64,000 nucleotides of DNA from Thysanoteuthis rhombus (lineage: Eukaryota; Mollusca; Cephalopoda; Oegopsida; Thysanoteuthidae), in contig OY735231.1 of NCBI GenBank assembly GCA_963457665.1, forward strand, positions 32,617,702 to 32,681,701, written 5' to 3'. The notes under the pieces are model-generated. The model saw only the letters and a list, made by a program, of their open reading frames with translations, searched no databases and was not told the origin of the DNA. Below, piece after piece: positions 47,592-59,515 of the stretch. Numbering within the stretch: position 1 is the first letter of the stretch; every line of letters starts with the position of its first letter. The position numbers and the translations under genes are program-made.

Positions 47592-48407
47592 ACAATTTAC
47601 ATCTAAGGATTAATAAACCTTACCCCTAAACACTTTACTCCCAAGTCTGTCTCACTCTTTACAGTACACATTATATATATATATGCATATATATGTGTGC
47701 CTATAGGTGGGAATCTTGGTGACCATGTATGACATTCCTATGTTTGATATACAGGAAAGGAGAGTTAGTTATGGATAGGGTAAGGTAAGTTTGTAGCATT
47801 AATTCTAAGTAGTTGGGGGTCCAGATTCTGTATATTAATGGGTGTTTGGTTGTATGTATATGGGCCTGGGTAGAAGTGTTGTATTGGGTGCAGGTATGAA
47901 GATAGTGAGCATAGAGTAATTAGGAATGAGAGGATTATAGGGTTAGAGCTTGGTGTGGTTAAAGTAGTTGAGTTCAGTATTGCGTCCATTAGGAGAGAGG
48001 GTTTTAAGCTCATTAATCCACTTATCTCCATGTAGTCCTAGAATTTTAGTTGTTTCAGGAGGTATATTTTTTTTTCTTCAATGATGATAAATCTAGCATC
48101 CGTGCCAAGATTTTGGTCAGATGTGCAGTTCTACTGGGAGTAGATTGGGATGATTGGGTGATTTTATATACGTATACATAGATGAACACAATTTCCCCAC
48201 CTGACATTTATGTAGTCCATTAAAATCAAACATCTTGATTGAAATTTGAATTAGGTTGCCTCCAGCTGTAAAAAGATTGAAGTGAATGATGCCACTTTGT
48301 GGTACAGATTTAATCTTCCTGTCAGGCAATGGTTTTTGACCAATTATGTTTCATGTCCCACTTCAAACAGTTCAATAAATTTGATGCCCCTTTTGATTAA
48401 TAAAATT

Positions 48408-48680
48408 AATTGGAGGTCGAAAAAGTATAAAAATACAATATTGTATTTAGAAATTTACCAAAATTTAGAGTTTTAAATCCAGGAAAAAATATCCAAATCA
48501 ACAAGAAATAATTTCAGTGATAATTTTTCTTTGATCATCAAGAAACATCTATTAACATCTGAGCATTGGTTGATTTGACCTTAGAACTTGTCTGTATGAT
48601 TTCAACTCATAAATACAGGAGTTTCACCAACATGGCACTGAGACTTTGGAATTGGTTACTTTCTGATATCCAGAACATTA
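48408..48680 (+). repeat. Dispersed repeat module (intergenic), copy 1
   Basis: Segments ggaggtcgaaaaagtataaa, aatttcagtgataattttt, tctgagcattgg, gaacttgtctgtatgattt and aggagtttcaccaacatgg recur in order at 49799-49960. Confidence 0.65.
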
Positions 48681-49483
48681 TCTTAATTAATAGCTAATAT
48701 TAGCAAGTTTTTAATGATAAAATAACTTTCTTGTTCCAAGATTTTCATAATTATGTGAACTCAGTAAATAAATACTATGTAACTGAAGCTCCTGCTATTT
48801 GTTACGTAAATAACTTTATTGACAAGTTATACTTCCTTCTTACTGTGCTTTATTAGGTCTTATATTGTTATTGCAATTACAGTTTTTCAGGAACTTTTGT
48901 CTAGTGGAAATTTGATAATTGAGGTTCCTGAGAAAGGGCTCTTATGTGTACATATCATTAAAAACATTTATTGAATGATATGCTATAATAATACCACTTT
49001 AAATTTACAGTATCCTCTATCCTTGGTACAAATTCAAATTTTTTAGTTAGAGTGAATGGTCTCATGAGATGAGCTGATATTTAACACAAATTGTTTTGAT
49101 TTTAGGCTCTTATTTAGTTAGCTTCAGTTGTAAATCTTATTGTCTTGTGACATCTATTTGGTTTCTTGTTTGAATGATTAAGTTTTGCCCCACAAAACAC
49201 TTCATTCCCTAATTCCAAATTGCCCCCTTCAAAGGCCTATCCTCCACATTCTGAATCACTGATGTAGGGCTTAGCATCGTTCTGATTGAGAAAAATCTTA
49301 GTCAGAGGAATCAGTTAGCAACTTGAATGAAGAGCTAATTTCTCCCACACATTTCTGTTATCTACAGAATAGTTTCTTTCAAGTCATTTCCTGAGCTTAC
49401 CTTAATTATGGTACAAGGACACAGGTACCTAGTGAGAATCAAACTCATTCAGAAGTAAAGTGAGAGACCAGCTTTCAAACAAT

Positions 49484-49960
49484 AATGCTACAAATCTGTC
49501 ATACGAAACTATAGCTTTGAAGTATTTTGGTTACTCCTCTTCAGTGTTGCCAATTTAGATATTAATTTTTTTCATTAGATTTCTCCAATCAAAAAACTTC
49601 AACTTGAGTGTTGAATAATGTATCTGGTGGATTTCAACTTTATACAATGACCAGTTGTTGAGTAATCGCATGCACAACATTCAAAGTTTGATTACTCAAC
49701 TCATTGTATTATTTCTACTGATATTTATTCAATGTAGTAATTATAATTCCCCCAAAATGCAAGATTATCAATCAGCCACATAAAGCAATTAAGTTTTCAT
49801 GGAGGTTAAAAAAGTGTAAAAATATAATTTCAGTGATAAATTTTTTTTTCATTATCATGAAACATTTTAACATCTGAGAACTTGTCTTTATGATTACAAT
49901 CCATTAGTGCAGGAGTTTCACCAATATAGTACGCAGTTGGAAATGGTTACTTTCTGAATA
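49484..49960 (+). repeat. Dispersed repeat module (intergenic), copy 2
   Basis: 49799-49960 matches 48408-48680 (tcaccaatatagtac against tcaccaacatggcac). 49484-49670 (tgtcatacgaaactatagc, ttgccaatttagat, gaccagttgt) matches 50205-50455 (tgttgtacgagactatgg, ttgccatttagat, ggccagttgt). Confidence 0.65.
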
Positions 49961-50204
49961 AAATGAATAATTTCAAGTCACATAGAGAGTTTATGAAAAT
50001 AAAATTCCTTTCATTGTTTTTGCTTATAAGTAAATAAAACAGGTTAACCAATTTTTCAAGTTAGAAGCACAGATTATCATACTGCCTGTAATGGCAGAAT
50101 AGTGAAATTCATAAAACTAGGACAGTGCCTGTTCTGAAGGTACATGTTCAAAAGGACCTGGACTTCAATGGTGTGTGGAGCAGTCAGCCATAACTATCAT
50201 GTAA

Positions 50205-50460
50205 AATAATTTTCCATCTGTTGTACGAGACTATGGTTTTGAATCAAATCATTTTGGTAACTTCTTTTAGTCTTGCCATTTAGATCTTTTATCCATAATT
50301 ATAGGTCAAGATAATTTAGAAAAAAGAAATTCATTTATTTTTATTAGATTTCTCGAGAACCTCCGATTCAGACAACTTCAAACCAAACACGAATGTTTAG
50401 TGTGATGACTAATAAACATCAATTTCATAGTGGCCAGTTGTATAGTTATATCAGTGCTTA
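50205..50460 (+). repeat. Dispersed repeat module (intergenic), copy 3
   Basis: Shares the ordered landmarks of 49484-49670, separated by small indels; about 70-75% alike by eye. Confidence 0.6.
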
Positions 50461-51805
50461 CTCCCCCACCCAAATTTTCCAAATTATAGTTAGATTTTAA
50501 TCATCATTCTTCCTCTAGTATACTAATAATTATTTCCTCTACATAGCAGAATAATTCTAAGCAGTAATGTAAATAGGTTTTGAGAACTCTGTATATGCCA
50601 TACCCGAGACAAAACAGACATTACCGTTTTTGTCCATTCTCTGAAACTGGAGACGGAAAGAGTGAATTATTGAGCAGCTTTTCTTTTCCTCCTGTTTTCT
50701 ACACTCTCCTCTTAACAAGTCGATTCAATTTGTTTCCTTTCGCTACCGTTATTAAACTACCTTCCTTTTTTGCCCATTCTTTCCACCTTTGTTTGAGAGT
50801 TATGTTTTTTAATTCTGAACATTGCTCCTTAAAGGATTAAGCTTGCTTTTTTTGAAATTAAAAAAGCCCAATAAATGAAACAAAAACAAATAAAAACACA
50901 ATTCCCACGTTGTTGACTTGAAGTAAATTTTTGATCTTCTGATAAAAACGTGTTCATTGATCAAAATATTTAGATTTCATTTTGCAAAATACTAAAAGAG
51001 ATAGAAAAGGAAGTATTTTGGCTGACTGCCTGTGTGAACTGATTTACAAAGAAAACATTTTTGTAGTTTAATTAGGGGGCTAGGAAGAGAAAGAGAGACG
51101 TGAACTAACCGTACATGGAGGGAAAGGAAAGGATTTATTCATTTCACGGATACGGGCATCCTACTCTATACATGTACTAAATGAAAACAGCCCAATAGAG
51201 GGGGGGGGGTGTTTCATTAATGCTTTGATATTACAATGCCTCAAAGAATTTAGATGTAACAGAGCAGGAGATACTGTTGGTTATGCTCAAGTACAGCAGC
51301 ACAATGGGACCAATTTGAAAAAAACGATTCTAACATGTAATCTTCACTAATTTGCTTTATCTATTATAACCAATTAGCCGTTTATTTGGACCAAGCAGCA
51401 GTGCTATCAAATCATCATTTCTAAAAAATAAAATTCGATAGAATTACTAAAAATATATTAGTTCCCAAAACAAATATCTTTCAAATATTTCAGTTTGTGA
51501 CTCAAGTTAAATGTGACATTCTGAGAAAAAAAAAAAGAAAAAAAAAGAAAAGAAAAAGAAAGAGTAGCAGTAAAGAGGCTCAAATTTTGTTTTATGCAAG
51601 TTGTTCCCTTTGAATTGAATTGGTTAATAGGCCCAGCTGGTTATTTGGTCCAAAATCATTGGTTCCGATCCACTTGAATGACTTATCTGATCTTTTAATA
51701 CATTTGTATATGAATATTGTATAAATCATTTAACGATTTGAATTTTTCTTTTACAAATAAGGTTTTCATTTTTAAAAGGATCTGTAGACAATAGAGATGA
51801 CTATG

Positions 51806-51811
51806 TTTATT
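51806..51811 (-). promoter_or_regulatory. Candidate NOB1 polyadenylation signal
   Basis: TTTATT on the + strand gives AATAAA on the minus strand, about 110 bases after the NOB1 stop. The spacing suits a short 3' UTR, but AT-rich DNA makes chance matches common. Confidence 0.35.
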
Positions 51812-51920
51812 CCAGCTTCGTCACAAGGAGAAAATATTCCAATGTGAACAACAAGAGAATTAAGACAACAAAATATGAATTTGGATATATTTTTTTTAAT
51901 TTAAAAAAAAAAAAAAAAAA

Positions 51921-52187
51921 TCATTTTCGTTTCTTTTTGAATTTCTTTCCAACTTCATTAGGATTTCTCTTGTTCCAAGGTTTGATATCTCCCCGAATGC
52001 CAAGCTGTGCAGCTCGGCTGGTCAAATCATGTACTTTGAAAGGTGAAGAACGGGCAACAAAGTTCTCATCAAATATACACATTCTCTGTAAAGATTTCTT
52101 GGTCGGCCTCTGTTGTGGTAATCTCTGATCTTCCACCAGAATAGGGTTGTTTGAATGCTTACCTCCCTTCGGTGGAGGCAACGAAAA
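51921..52187 (-). CDS. NOB1: NOB1 last coding exon
   Basis: Acceptor ttctcttcag, stop TGA at 51923-51921. It encodes FSLPPPKGGKHSNNPILVED, a middle segment, and WNKRNPNEVGKKFKKKRK. Matches human YSLPTPKGGKYAINPHLTED and the basic NPNASRKKFVKKR end. The reading frame stays open upstream to 52229, but the acceptor sets the boundary. Confidence 0.96.
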   Translation of the reverse strand, partial: FSLPPPKGGKHSNNPILVEDQRLPQQRPTKKSLQRMCIFDENFVARSSPFKVHDLTSRAAQLGIRGDIKPWNKRNPNEVGKKFKKKRK

Positions 52188-55100
52188 CTGAAGAGAAAGG
52201 AAAAAAATTAAATGAATAAAAACAGGCAAAGTGAGAAAGCAATATAAGCATCAAGCATTTTGATTTATTTGTCTGAATATCGATTCGTTCAGATGATAGT
52301 CAGCATCTTGGTTGTTATAGTCACATTTCAGATCGAATAAAAAGCTTGAATGTAACTAGAACAACCAAGAGGAGGCCACTAGTCTGAATTTGATTTATTG
52401 TTTAACTTAGGCAAAATATTTGAAATAAGTGGGAAGAGTAAACCGGTTAAATAAATAAATAAAAAAATTGAAAAAGTTCTTGACTTCCAACAGAGTTAAT
52501 TCATACCTGCACCGAATGAATTCCATTTGTAAGGAATTGTCTTTTTAGAAGTTATCAAGCGCCAAGATAACAAAAAAATATTTCGCAGCTAACTTTCACA
52601 AGATGACGCTTTTTTACTAATGGCTTACTGAAGAAATACTAGTTTCATTTGTTATCCAACAAACATAGCTTTCCAAAAATAAAACATTCAACTACTTCAT
52701 CAAATGAAATTTCTCTGGTGTGCTTAAATTAAATAGACATTGACTGGTTTCTAACTTTTTGCTAATTGCTTATATGTATATAGAAGTAAACAAACGTGTA
52801 TCACCTGTGGTTTAGAAAAGAAGCCGAGTTTCAATTTTCTCTACTACTTTCTAGATAAACACATTGAACGAAATAGATGCTTAATTCACCAACAACTATT
52901 TTTTGGATTGACATTTTTTATATTAATGACAAACCACAAGATTGTTTCTCTTTCTCTCTTTTATAGATTATACACAACTCAAAATCTCATGCATCTATGA
53001 ATGGCATAAATAATATCCTGATACCTTTATGAACACGAGATAAAAATGGTGGGGGTGTATAGCTTCTAAAAATGAATAAAAGTTTAAAAACTAAAATTAC
53101 AACACAAGCAAGTTAGCTTAATAAGAAAGCAAATACGAGAAAAGAGAGAATGAAAATTTTGGATATGGGGAGACAAAAAGAATTAATTTTCTCAATTAAT
53201 GATTGATTGGATTTGAGAATTCTGGAAGACTTTCAAAAAAAAAAAAAAAAAAGAAAAAAAGTGTACTTATGATATTGCATTGTTTCCCCAATATATGCAA
53301 AAACAATGTCTCGTTCTGGGCTTGGAATCATCAATACAGAATTTTAAAAAATATACGAAGACAAAAATTATTTTGGTTTCCATACTGGCAAATGGCCTAT
53401 GAATATAGTATATATACAGATTTTAGAAGCAATCTTGTTCTGTGAAAAAATAATTTCTGTTTCATTACTTGAATTGATTTAAAAAATAAAATAAACCCCC
53501 TCCCAAACATGGAGTCCATTCTAACTCACCTTTGTACCACGGTGGTTTAGGATTCTCTGTGCAGAAAAATTGTACTGGACACTGCCATCTTCTTTGACAG
53601 ACATAGATATCTTTCGTAGAGTCTTATTTCCACAGCTGGGGCAAAAGAGTTTCGTCATAACTGTACAAATTCTGAAAATAAACAAGAAAATCTGAATGAA
53701 AAATGAGATAAGGATTTCTTTTCAGAGAAATCTTGAACTGGATTGTTGAAAAGATAAATTATCCATATAAAAGCCCAATTCAGTAGATAATTATTGCATT
53801 AACACCTGATCACTGACAATCCTTTTTTCAGATGCATAACAAGGATTGAAAGCTGAATCTTGCAAAAACAAATTTCAGGTAAAAAATTGTAAAATTTGGC
53901 ACTTAATCACCAAATTCCACCTTTAATGCCTAATGTTACCTTGGTGAGTACAATTAATTCATAGTCCCATAAGCTAATCTTTTGATTAGCAAACAAGTTG
54001 ATATATTAAAAAAATATCAAACTCAGAAGTCAAATTTAAGTATTCTAAGAGGTTATAATGAAGCAAAGATATCATTGGAATATTTGGAATAATCACAATT
54101 AATTTGATAATAATTTTGCACCAAATCCAAGACTCACAAACAGAGTCCTGATTCTTCTGCAGTGGGGGTGGATATTAAAATGTATGCATTCTACTCTTTG
54201 GGTACACCTCTCGAGTAATTTTTTCCTGTATATTTTCTAGCATAGCATAGATATATTTATTAAATGATCAGCTTTTTGAATTTATATTGCACTATATCAT
54301 ACTTGATATATATCAGTTCATATCCTGAATGCATTATGGAAATTTCAGCATTTTTCTCACTCCCTATATATCCGTTTAATTGGAGCAAATGAAATTTTTG
54401 ATATATTTATTTGATTAATCCTACCCACATTATCACAGGCTTTATAATTAATAGCTATAGCTTTCAAGTGAGTTTAAGTGAAAAATAGGATCAACAATCT
54501 AACAGTTATAGACCATTATTTGTTTAACTTTTACAGAAATTATCAGTGCAAACGTGGCAACAGAAGTTATCTATTTAGTATTTCTTTTGGACACTTGTCA
54601 TGGACGTTATACAACTGATCTTTCTCGTTTATATTCAAAGATCTAAGTAGAGAAATGTGAGAGGGGGAGAAAGAAAAAAAGAAAAGAAAAAGATAAGACA
54701 TTTGGTGTTTTCCCTAAACTATTGAAATTCCCACTCAAGTACTGATAATAACATTCCTACTAGTACAACTGCAATCATTAATCCCTTTTCCACTTCCATT
54801 TTGAAAAATAAAGTTATTCATCAAGAATTGATTCAGAATCATTCAGTCTTCATATAATACTACAAGTACTCTTCAGATGATATGATTCAACTATCTAGAT
54901 TTTGAACACATTTGTTTAAAACAAAAAATTGAAGCATTCTTAATCATCTCCATTGATATGAAAATCCCTGCTGCTTCAAACTGATATGATTGATATTGTG
55001 TAGAGGTGGGTTCGAGCTGTTTTCAAGAGAGAAGAAAAAATGATCATGAACAAAATCGTTCAACGAAGATAAAAATCCTAGACTTTAAACGCACAGGAAG

Positions 55101-58100
55101 GGAGATAATTCTGGTCACAAAAGACATTCCTTGAACAGACAATTTTAGATAAGGCGTCTTAGTCAGCATACACTCACATTCTGAATTCATCATTGCATAT
55201 AAACCGTTTTCTTGCCCGAAAGAAAAAACAATCAGCCTACAACTGGGGACAGGGAATCAGATATCTGTGATACAAATTTATCTATAGTTTATTTATAAAA
55301 ACAAACAAGTTAATTTTGATGTGGCTCAAATTATTATTATCATTATTACAGTATTGATTCTAACCAAATGTACAAGACCCAAGGTACATCTGAGTGCGGT
55401 GACCACATTTTCTGTGTATATTAACGGGACCTTGAAGTATGTTTTTCACACTTTCCCCCCACCCCCGTTTTTCAGGAACCAGGTGTAGGAGTGTTTACAA
55501 TTTTCCCAATAATAATGATTAGGTTTCTATGTAATACTGGAAGTCTGACTGTTTATCTATGTGACCTCTAAGCAGCCAAAACAGAGCATTGTAATCAGAG
55601 TCAGATAGTTAAGGTACCTTTGAGAGAAGAAATCGAAGAAAAAGTAATTTCATACTTGTATCAGCCTTTTGCAGCAGAAAATCTGATTAGTAAACACCTT
55701 AACTACCATTTCCCTTGAAATAAACACCAAGTTTAACAAGTATATAATTTTGCACAAAATTAATTATAACATCTCGAAAAGGTACTTTTTGGTTGGTCCT
55801 GATTATGTTAAATAAAAAGAAAGGAAGAGATGTGATTTCATTAAAAGAACACCAATTCTGATCAGCTATGATGTCAAAATAGAACGTATCAAGTCCACAT
55901 TTTTGTATTTAAAAAAAATAAAACTTAAAATGGCCACCCCATCCCAAAAAAACACTGAAAAGGGCCATTCACAATTTTTTTTTATTGAAAACGACAATAT
56001 ATCCATTCAACGAGTTTTTCAAATGACTGAAATCCCAAAACTTTGAATGTTAATGGCATTATCGAAAACTTAAGACAGAATATCACAATATTTTACCATA
56101 ATGAAAATTAATTGAATCAAAGAAAAATAACTTGCTCTTCATCCTACTGCTAATACCACCACAGATGGTGGATGCATCACTCAACTTATGGTTTTTGTTA
56201 TTCAATAAGACATCCCCGTGACCCATTACATTAACTTATGAGAGGAAAATTAGTGCAATCTGATGTGAACAGAGGGAACCTGGATTTATAATGCATTTGC
56301 ATAAAATAAATAAGGGAGACTTCTCTATAATCAACATTCATTAGTTATCTGCATTAACAATTTTGTCATTATGGTAAAGATATGGGTGTGTGCAAACATA
56401 GACCCCATTCTTATTATTTGATTGCAAATCATCCGGGTTTTTCTGCGTTCTTCAAGTTAGTATACTCTGAACTATTTTGGTTATGAAGAGATCTCAAACA
56501 GGTAAGGAGAGAGAGGAAAAAAGACTTAGTATCTATCCAGATAAAAGCCATATAGGCAAATTAGTAAGTTTAATTGATTGTATGATTGCCTGTTTTGTCC
56601 TATTCTTGTTGTAACCTAAAACTCGTAATGGATCGGTCCATATGAAATAGAACAAAATAGCCAACAACTGAAGGGTGGCGAGATTATGAGATCGTTTGTT
56701 GAGACATAAAGATTAAGTCATAGAAACTCTTAAGATTGTCCAATCACACATTAAAACAACTGGAGTTGAGACTAAGACTTGAAATTAGGTTACTAATAAA
56801 AGAAAAAATGGCTCTAAGTTCCCAAGCACTGATCCATACATAAATGGCAGTCATTTTTTTCAGGCATATGTTAGCTATATATATAAGGATTCTAAAATGT
56901 TCAAATAAAGACACAAAACGTTTTCTTGTACATTTCACAGTAAAGCATAGAGTCTTACTTTGAGCAGGCTGTACACCAGAGAACATAACTCCTGGCTTGT
57001 TTGATCAGCATACCAACAACTGAAATAACATTCAGTCCCATTTGGATGAGAACATTCTGGAAGAAAAATGAAAAGGATTAAAAACAACATAACAAGAGAA
57101 GAGCAGGAGAGAGAAAGAGCAATACTTTTTACAAAATGCAAGATTTTCTGGCATATATTTGTTTATGGCTGTGGTTGAACAAACTATGATTTGCTTTTCT
57201 GGGTTAAAAAAGAGCGTTTTGCTGCTCATTAAAACCAGAGGCAAATATTCATCACAATCCAGCAGATATATAAAAATATATACACATACAAGTACGAGTG
57301 TATATATAAAATCTTATATTTGGATTGAAGTAGCAGCTTTAGAGGAGATTAACTCTAAAGCTATACCACAAGACCTTGCTATGTCCAGCAGCAATGCCTA
57401 CACTATCTTGAAGATGAAACCACGAGCAGCAAAAGTTTTAATCTCTTTAGTAATACCACAAGTGCCTTTGTTGAGTAGTAGCAGCTGTAGTCTTAGCTAC
57501 AACAAATCAAGTCTCACACTCAATTTCATATTACAGAGGACAGAAAGTTTCTGTGACTAGCTAAACGAAGAGATACTGGCATTATAGCTATTCTAGAAAC
57601 TTGAAGAGCCTATTTCACTTAACAAACGTGAAACATAACTGAATTGTAGGAATTTGCAACAGAAAAGACAGACAGCAATCAGCAAATTAATATGAAGATT
57701 CTTTCCAGATCAAAATAAGTAATGACTGTTTTACCTGCATAGCAAAATCCGTAGTCAGGCAACCCACAGATACACTGGCAGCTTCATCTCCTCCATCCAT
57801 ATTCTGTTTTATGGATTTGATATTATCGGGAGTAATCCAACCTTCATCATCATCATCATCATCATCCTCTTCCGACTCTTCTTCATCTTCAATGGCTTCT
57901 TCAACCAACTCTTCAGGGAGGATGTCCCCTTGCTGTAGGGTACCTAGTGTCATTTCTTCATCACAGACATCAACATTCTCATCAGAGTTGGCAGAACTTG
58001 ATTCATCTGGACTTGCTTTTGAGTCAGTGGAAGCCTCTGTAGTTGAATGTTCCTCAGCAATTTCACTGGAGTCATCTTTTGACACATTTTTCTGATAATC

Positions 58101-58848
58101 AAAATTGCACATTTATAATTTTAGAGTTTAATCTAATGAATATTCAATGGAAAAAAAAAAAAATTATGAGAACACCATATCTTTGAGAATATATTCCTCA
58201 AAATTGATAAATATCTCAAATGATACTTTAAATACACTCGTGTGTGTGGGTATATAATCTCAGAAATATATACATATTTCATCAGTCTGTATATAGTATT
58301 AAAATATAATTGATTAATTAAAATAAAATTCAACTCATTCATTCCTACGTTGGATATTTGAACCCTTGAATAATGCCATTTTTATTTTGGTTAGAGTCAC
58401 CATTAGAAATTGCTATTCAAGATTACTTATGCTTCAATTTCCTAAATAAAATTTGATTTGATAAACTATAGAGAATGGCTTCCTAGACACCAGCATTGTT
58501 TTTTTCCCTTCAAAGTGCCCTGTGACACATTGGTGTGTCAGAAGCAACATGCAACATTACACAAGATGTACATGTGGAGGTTTACTACGTTATGTCACCA
58601 GTGACATCGAAAAATGTTACAGACAAGAAATAAATATATCGATACACATTTAGTTCTAAAAATGTGGATTTTGTAGGCCAAAACTTTTTAAAAATATTTT
58701 TATCAGAGAAACTGACACACACACACACACATATATATTACATCTCTTCAGTGTGGCTATAGACTTCATCCCATCCAGTACCATGAGGCAGAATTGAAAC
58801 CCTCACATCAGACCCAAAGGCCAATATCCTACCTCTGGACTATAGAAC

Positions 58849-58887
<39 letters not shown>

Positions 58888-59365
58888 CAGTATTCATGAA
58901 ACAAAAATGTGACAATAAGTAATTCATCAATCTATGTATTGGGCTCTTTTTCTTGTATAATTACTCAATTTTACCTTTGGTTTAGTTTAATATTCAGGAA
59001 ATATCAAACAATTAAGAAAAATCAGAGCAACAATGTTTCTGATATCTTACAAATAAAATGCAATAGCAAAATCACTTCAATATTAGTCATTCTTTTCAAC
59101 AAGGATAAATCAGTATAACTAATTACTATCACAAGAATTTTTTGTACATGGCTTAATTTACAAAAGGTAAATTTTATTTGTATTTGAATCTTGTATGAAT
59201 ACACATGGGAAAAAAAAAAGCAAAAAAAAAAAAAAAAAAAAAAAAAAGCATGAAATTTTATAGTGTAATTAGGAAAAATTTTTTTCTCACCTCCTTTGAA
59301 CTGATGTAGAATCCAGCAATTTCTGAGGCTTTTCCTAATGCATGTCTTGAATTGACCCATCTGGT
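51921..59365 (-). CDS. NOB1: NOB1, pre-40S 18S rRNA 3'-end endonuclease, 5'-partial, 5 visible exons
   Basis: Exons on the minus strand: 59365-59291, 58091-57735, 57056-56959, 53671-53530 and 52187-51921, all GT-AG. Together they are 939 bases: 312 residues plus TGA. NOB1 cleaves 20S/18S-E pre-rRNA at site D in late pre-40S particles. Visible in order: a GFYISSKE segment, an acidic linker with seven Asp, GWITPDNIKSIKQNMD, VGCLTTDFAMQNVLIQMGL, a zinc ribbon C-x2-C-x11-C-x2-C (the same spacing as human NOB1), the LPPPKGGK...NP...EDQR block, and a Lys-rich end. Human NOB1 has 412 residues, so about 100 or more N-terminal residues with most of the PIN active site lie beyond 64000. It converges on the ZCCHC gene. 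Confidence 0.95.
52188..53529 (-). other. NOB1 intron
   Basis: AT-rich with an A run at 53216-53240 (a T run on the gene's sense strand). Nothing else recognised. Confidence 0.75.
53530..53671 (-). CDS. NOB1: NOB1 exon: second zinc-ribbon cysteines
   Basis: Acceptor ttattttcag, donor gtgagt. It encodes ICTVMTKLFCPSCGNKTLRK then ISMSVKEDGSVQYNFSAQR and ILNHRGTK. Human has RVFCSHCGNKTLKKVSVTV at the same place. Both pairs are needed to hold one zinc, so the metal site is split by a 3.3 kb intron. Confidence 0.96.
53672..56958 (-). other. NOB1 intron, 3.3 kb
   Basis: Splits the zinc-ribbon coding sequence. Contains a repeat at 53783-53930 shared with 60912-61160. No other gene or element recognised. 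Confidence 0.75.
53783..53930. repeat. Interspersed repeat shared between two NOB1 introns, copy 1
   Basis: ttgcattaacacctgatcac, tgacaatccttttttcagat, gctgaatcttgcaaaaacaa and tggcacttaatcaccaaatt recur in diverged form at 60912-61160. Confidence 0.6.
56959..57056 (-). CDS. NOB1: NOB1 exon: helix after PIN and first zinc-ribbon cysteines
   Basis: Acceptor tttttcttccag, donor gtaaga. It encodes NVLIQMGLNVISVVGMLIKQ then ARSYVLWCTACS, matching human NVLLQMGLHVLAVNGMLIREARSY. The CTAC pair is the first half of the zinc ribbon; a Lys codon is split by the next intron. Confidence 0.96.
57057..57734 (-). other. NOB1 intron
   Basis: A + strand open frame (57159-57560) lies here but has no family likeness. 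GC content is a little higher than in the neighbours; no repeat identified. Confidence 0.7.
57735..58091 (-). CDS. NOB1: NOB1 exon: acidic linker and C-terminal part of the PIN domain
   Basis: Acceptor gattatcag, donor gtaaaa. It encodes 119 residues: a Ser/Glu/Asp-rich linker, the Asp run, GWITPDNIKSI, and VGCLTTDFAMQ, which is nearly identical to human VGCLTTDFAMQ. The linker is an insertion typical of eukaryotic NOB1. Phase 0 at both ends. Confidence 0.96.
57844..57866 (-). repeat. In-frame Asp-coding (GAT)n repeat in NOB1
   Basis: The + strand shows a (CAT)n/(ATC)n run; read on the minus strand it gives seven Asp codons in the acidic linker. Length variation here would change the Asp count without shifting frame. 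Confidence 0.85.
58714..58738 (+). repeat. (CA)n(TA)n microsatellite
   Basis: About nine CA units then four TA units, next to the SINE-like head. Confidence 0.95.
58745..58850 (-). mobile_element. tRNA-derived SINE head
   Basis: On the minus strand, A box TAGTCCAGAGG (58842-58832) fits the consensus and B box GGTTTCAATTC (58801-58791) matches at 8 of 11. The spacing is tRNA-like. The following catggtactggatgggatg looks like a SINE body. Confidence 0.6.
58856..58886 (+). repeat. (TA)n microsatellite
   Basis: About fifteen TA units abutting the 5' end of the SINE-like head. Confidence 0.95.
59291..59365 (-). CDS. NOB1: NOB1 exon: after the N-terminal PIN region
   Basis: Minus-strand acceptor ttttttttag, donor gtgaga. 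It encodes TRWVNSRHALGKASEIAGFY then ISSKE, comparable to human LHISGFHLPYKPK after the first PIN segment. 25 codons, phase 0 at both ends. Confidence 0.85.
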
Positions 59366-59515
59366 CTAAAAAAAATAGAAGAGAAACTGTTGAAGTATTA
59401 TATAAGGAAATACATGCAAATTATAATGAAAACATGGCTGTTTTCCAAAAACAATTGAAGCTACTAGAAGAGAGGACATTTTGAATTTTAGTCAAGGAGT
59501 ATCAGTTTTCACCTA

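Larger units (their letters stand above)
38271..51805. other. Intergenic region between convergent genes
   Basis: No exon with family likeness on either strand. Contains pogo-like terminal sequences (38.76 and 40.16 kb), A runs at 40.7 and 40.9 kb, (CA)n and (TG)n at 43.2 and 43.7 kb, a SINE-like head at 44.3 kb, (TA)n at 46.36 and 47.4 kb, a hammerhead-like motif at 47.56 kb and diverged repeats at 48.4-50.5 kb. Open frames at 45.5-46.05 kb and 50.6-50.8 kb lack homology and splice support. A GC-balanced patch at 46.12-46.35 kb may be another old repeat. Confidence 0.6.
58092..59290 (-). other. NOB1 intron
   Basis: Holds a SINE-like head with (CA)n and (TA)n on either side and an A run at 59212-59246. 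Confidence 0.75.

Noticed and set aside
57159..57560. + strand frame of 133 codons within a NOB1 intron
   Set aside because: No recognisable motif, and it lies antisense in a well-bounded intron. Kept only as an intron note.
57811..58095. + strand Ser-rich frame of 94 codons
   Set aside because: Antisense shadow of the NOB1 acidic-linker exon.
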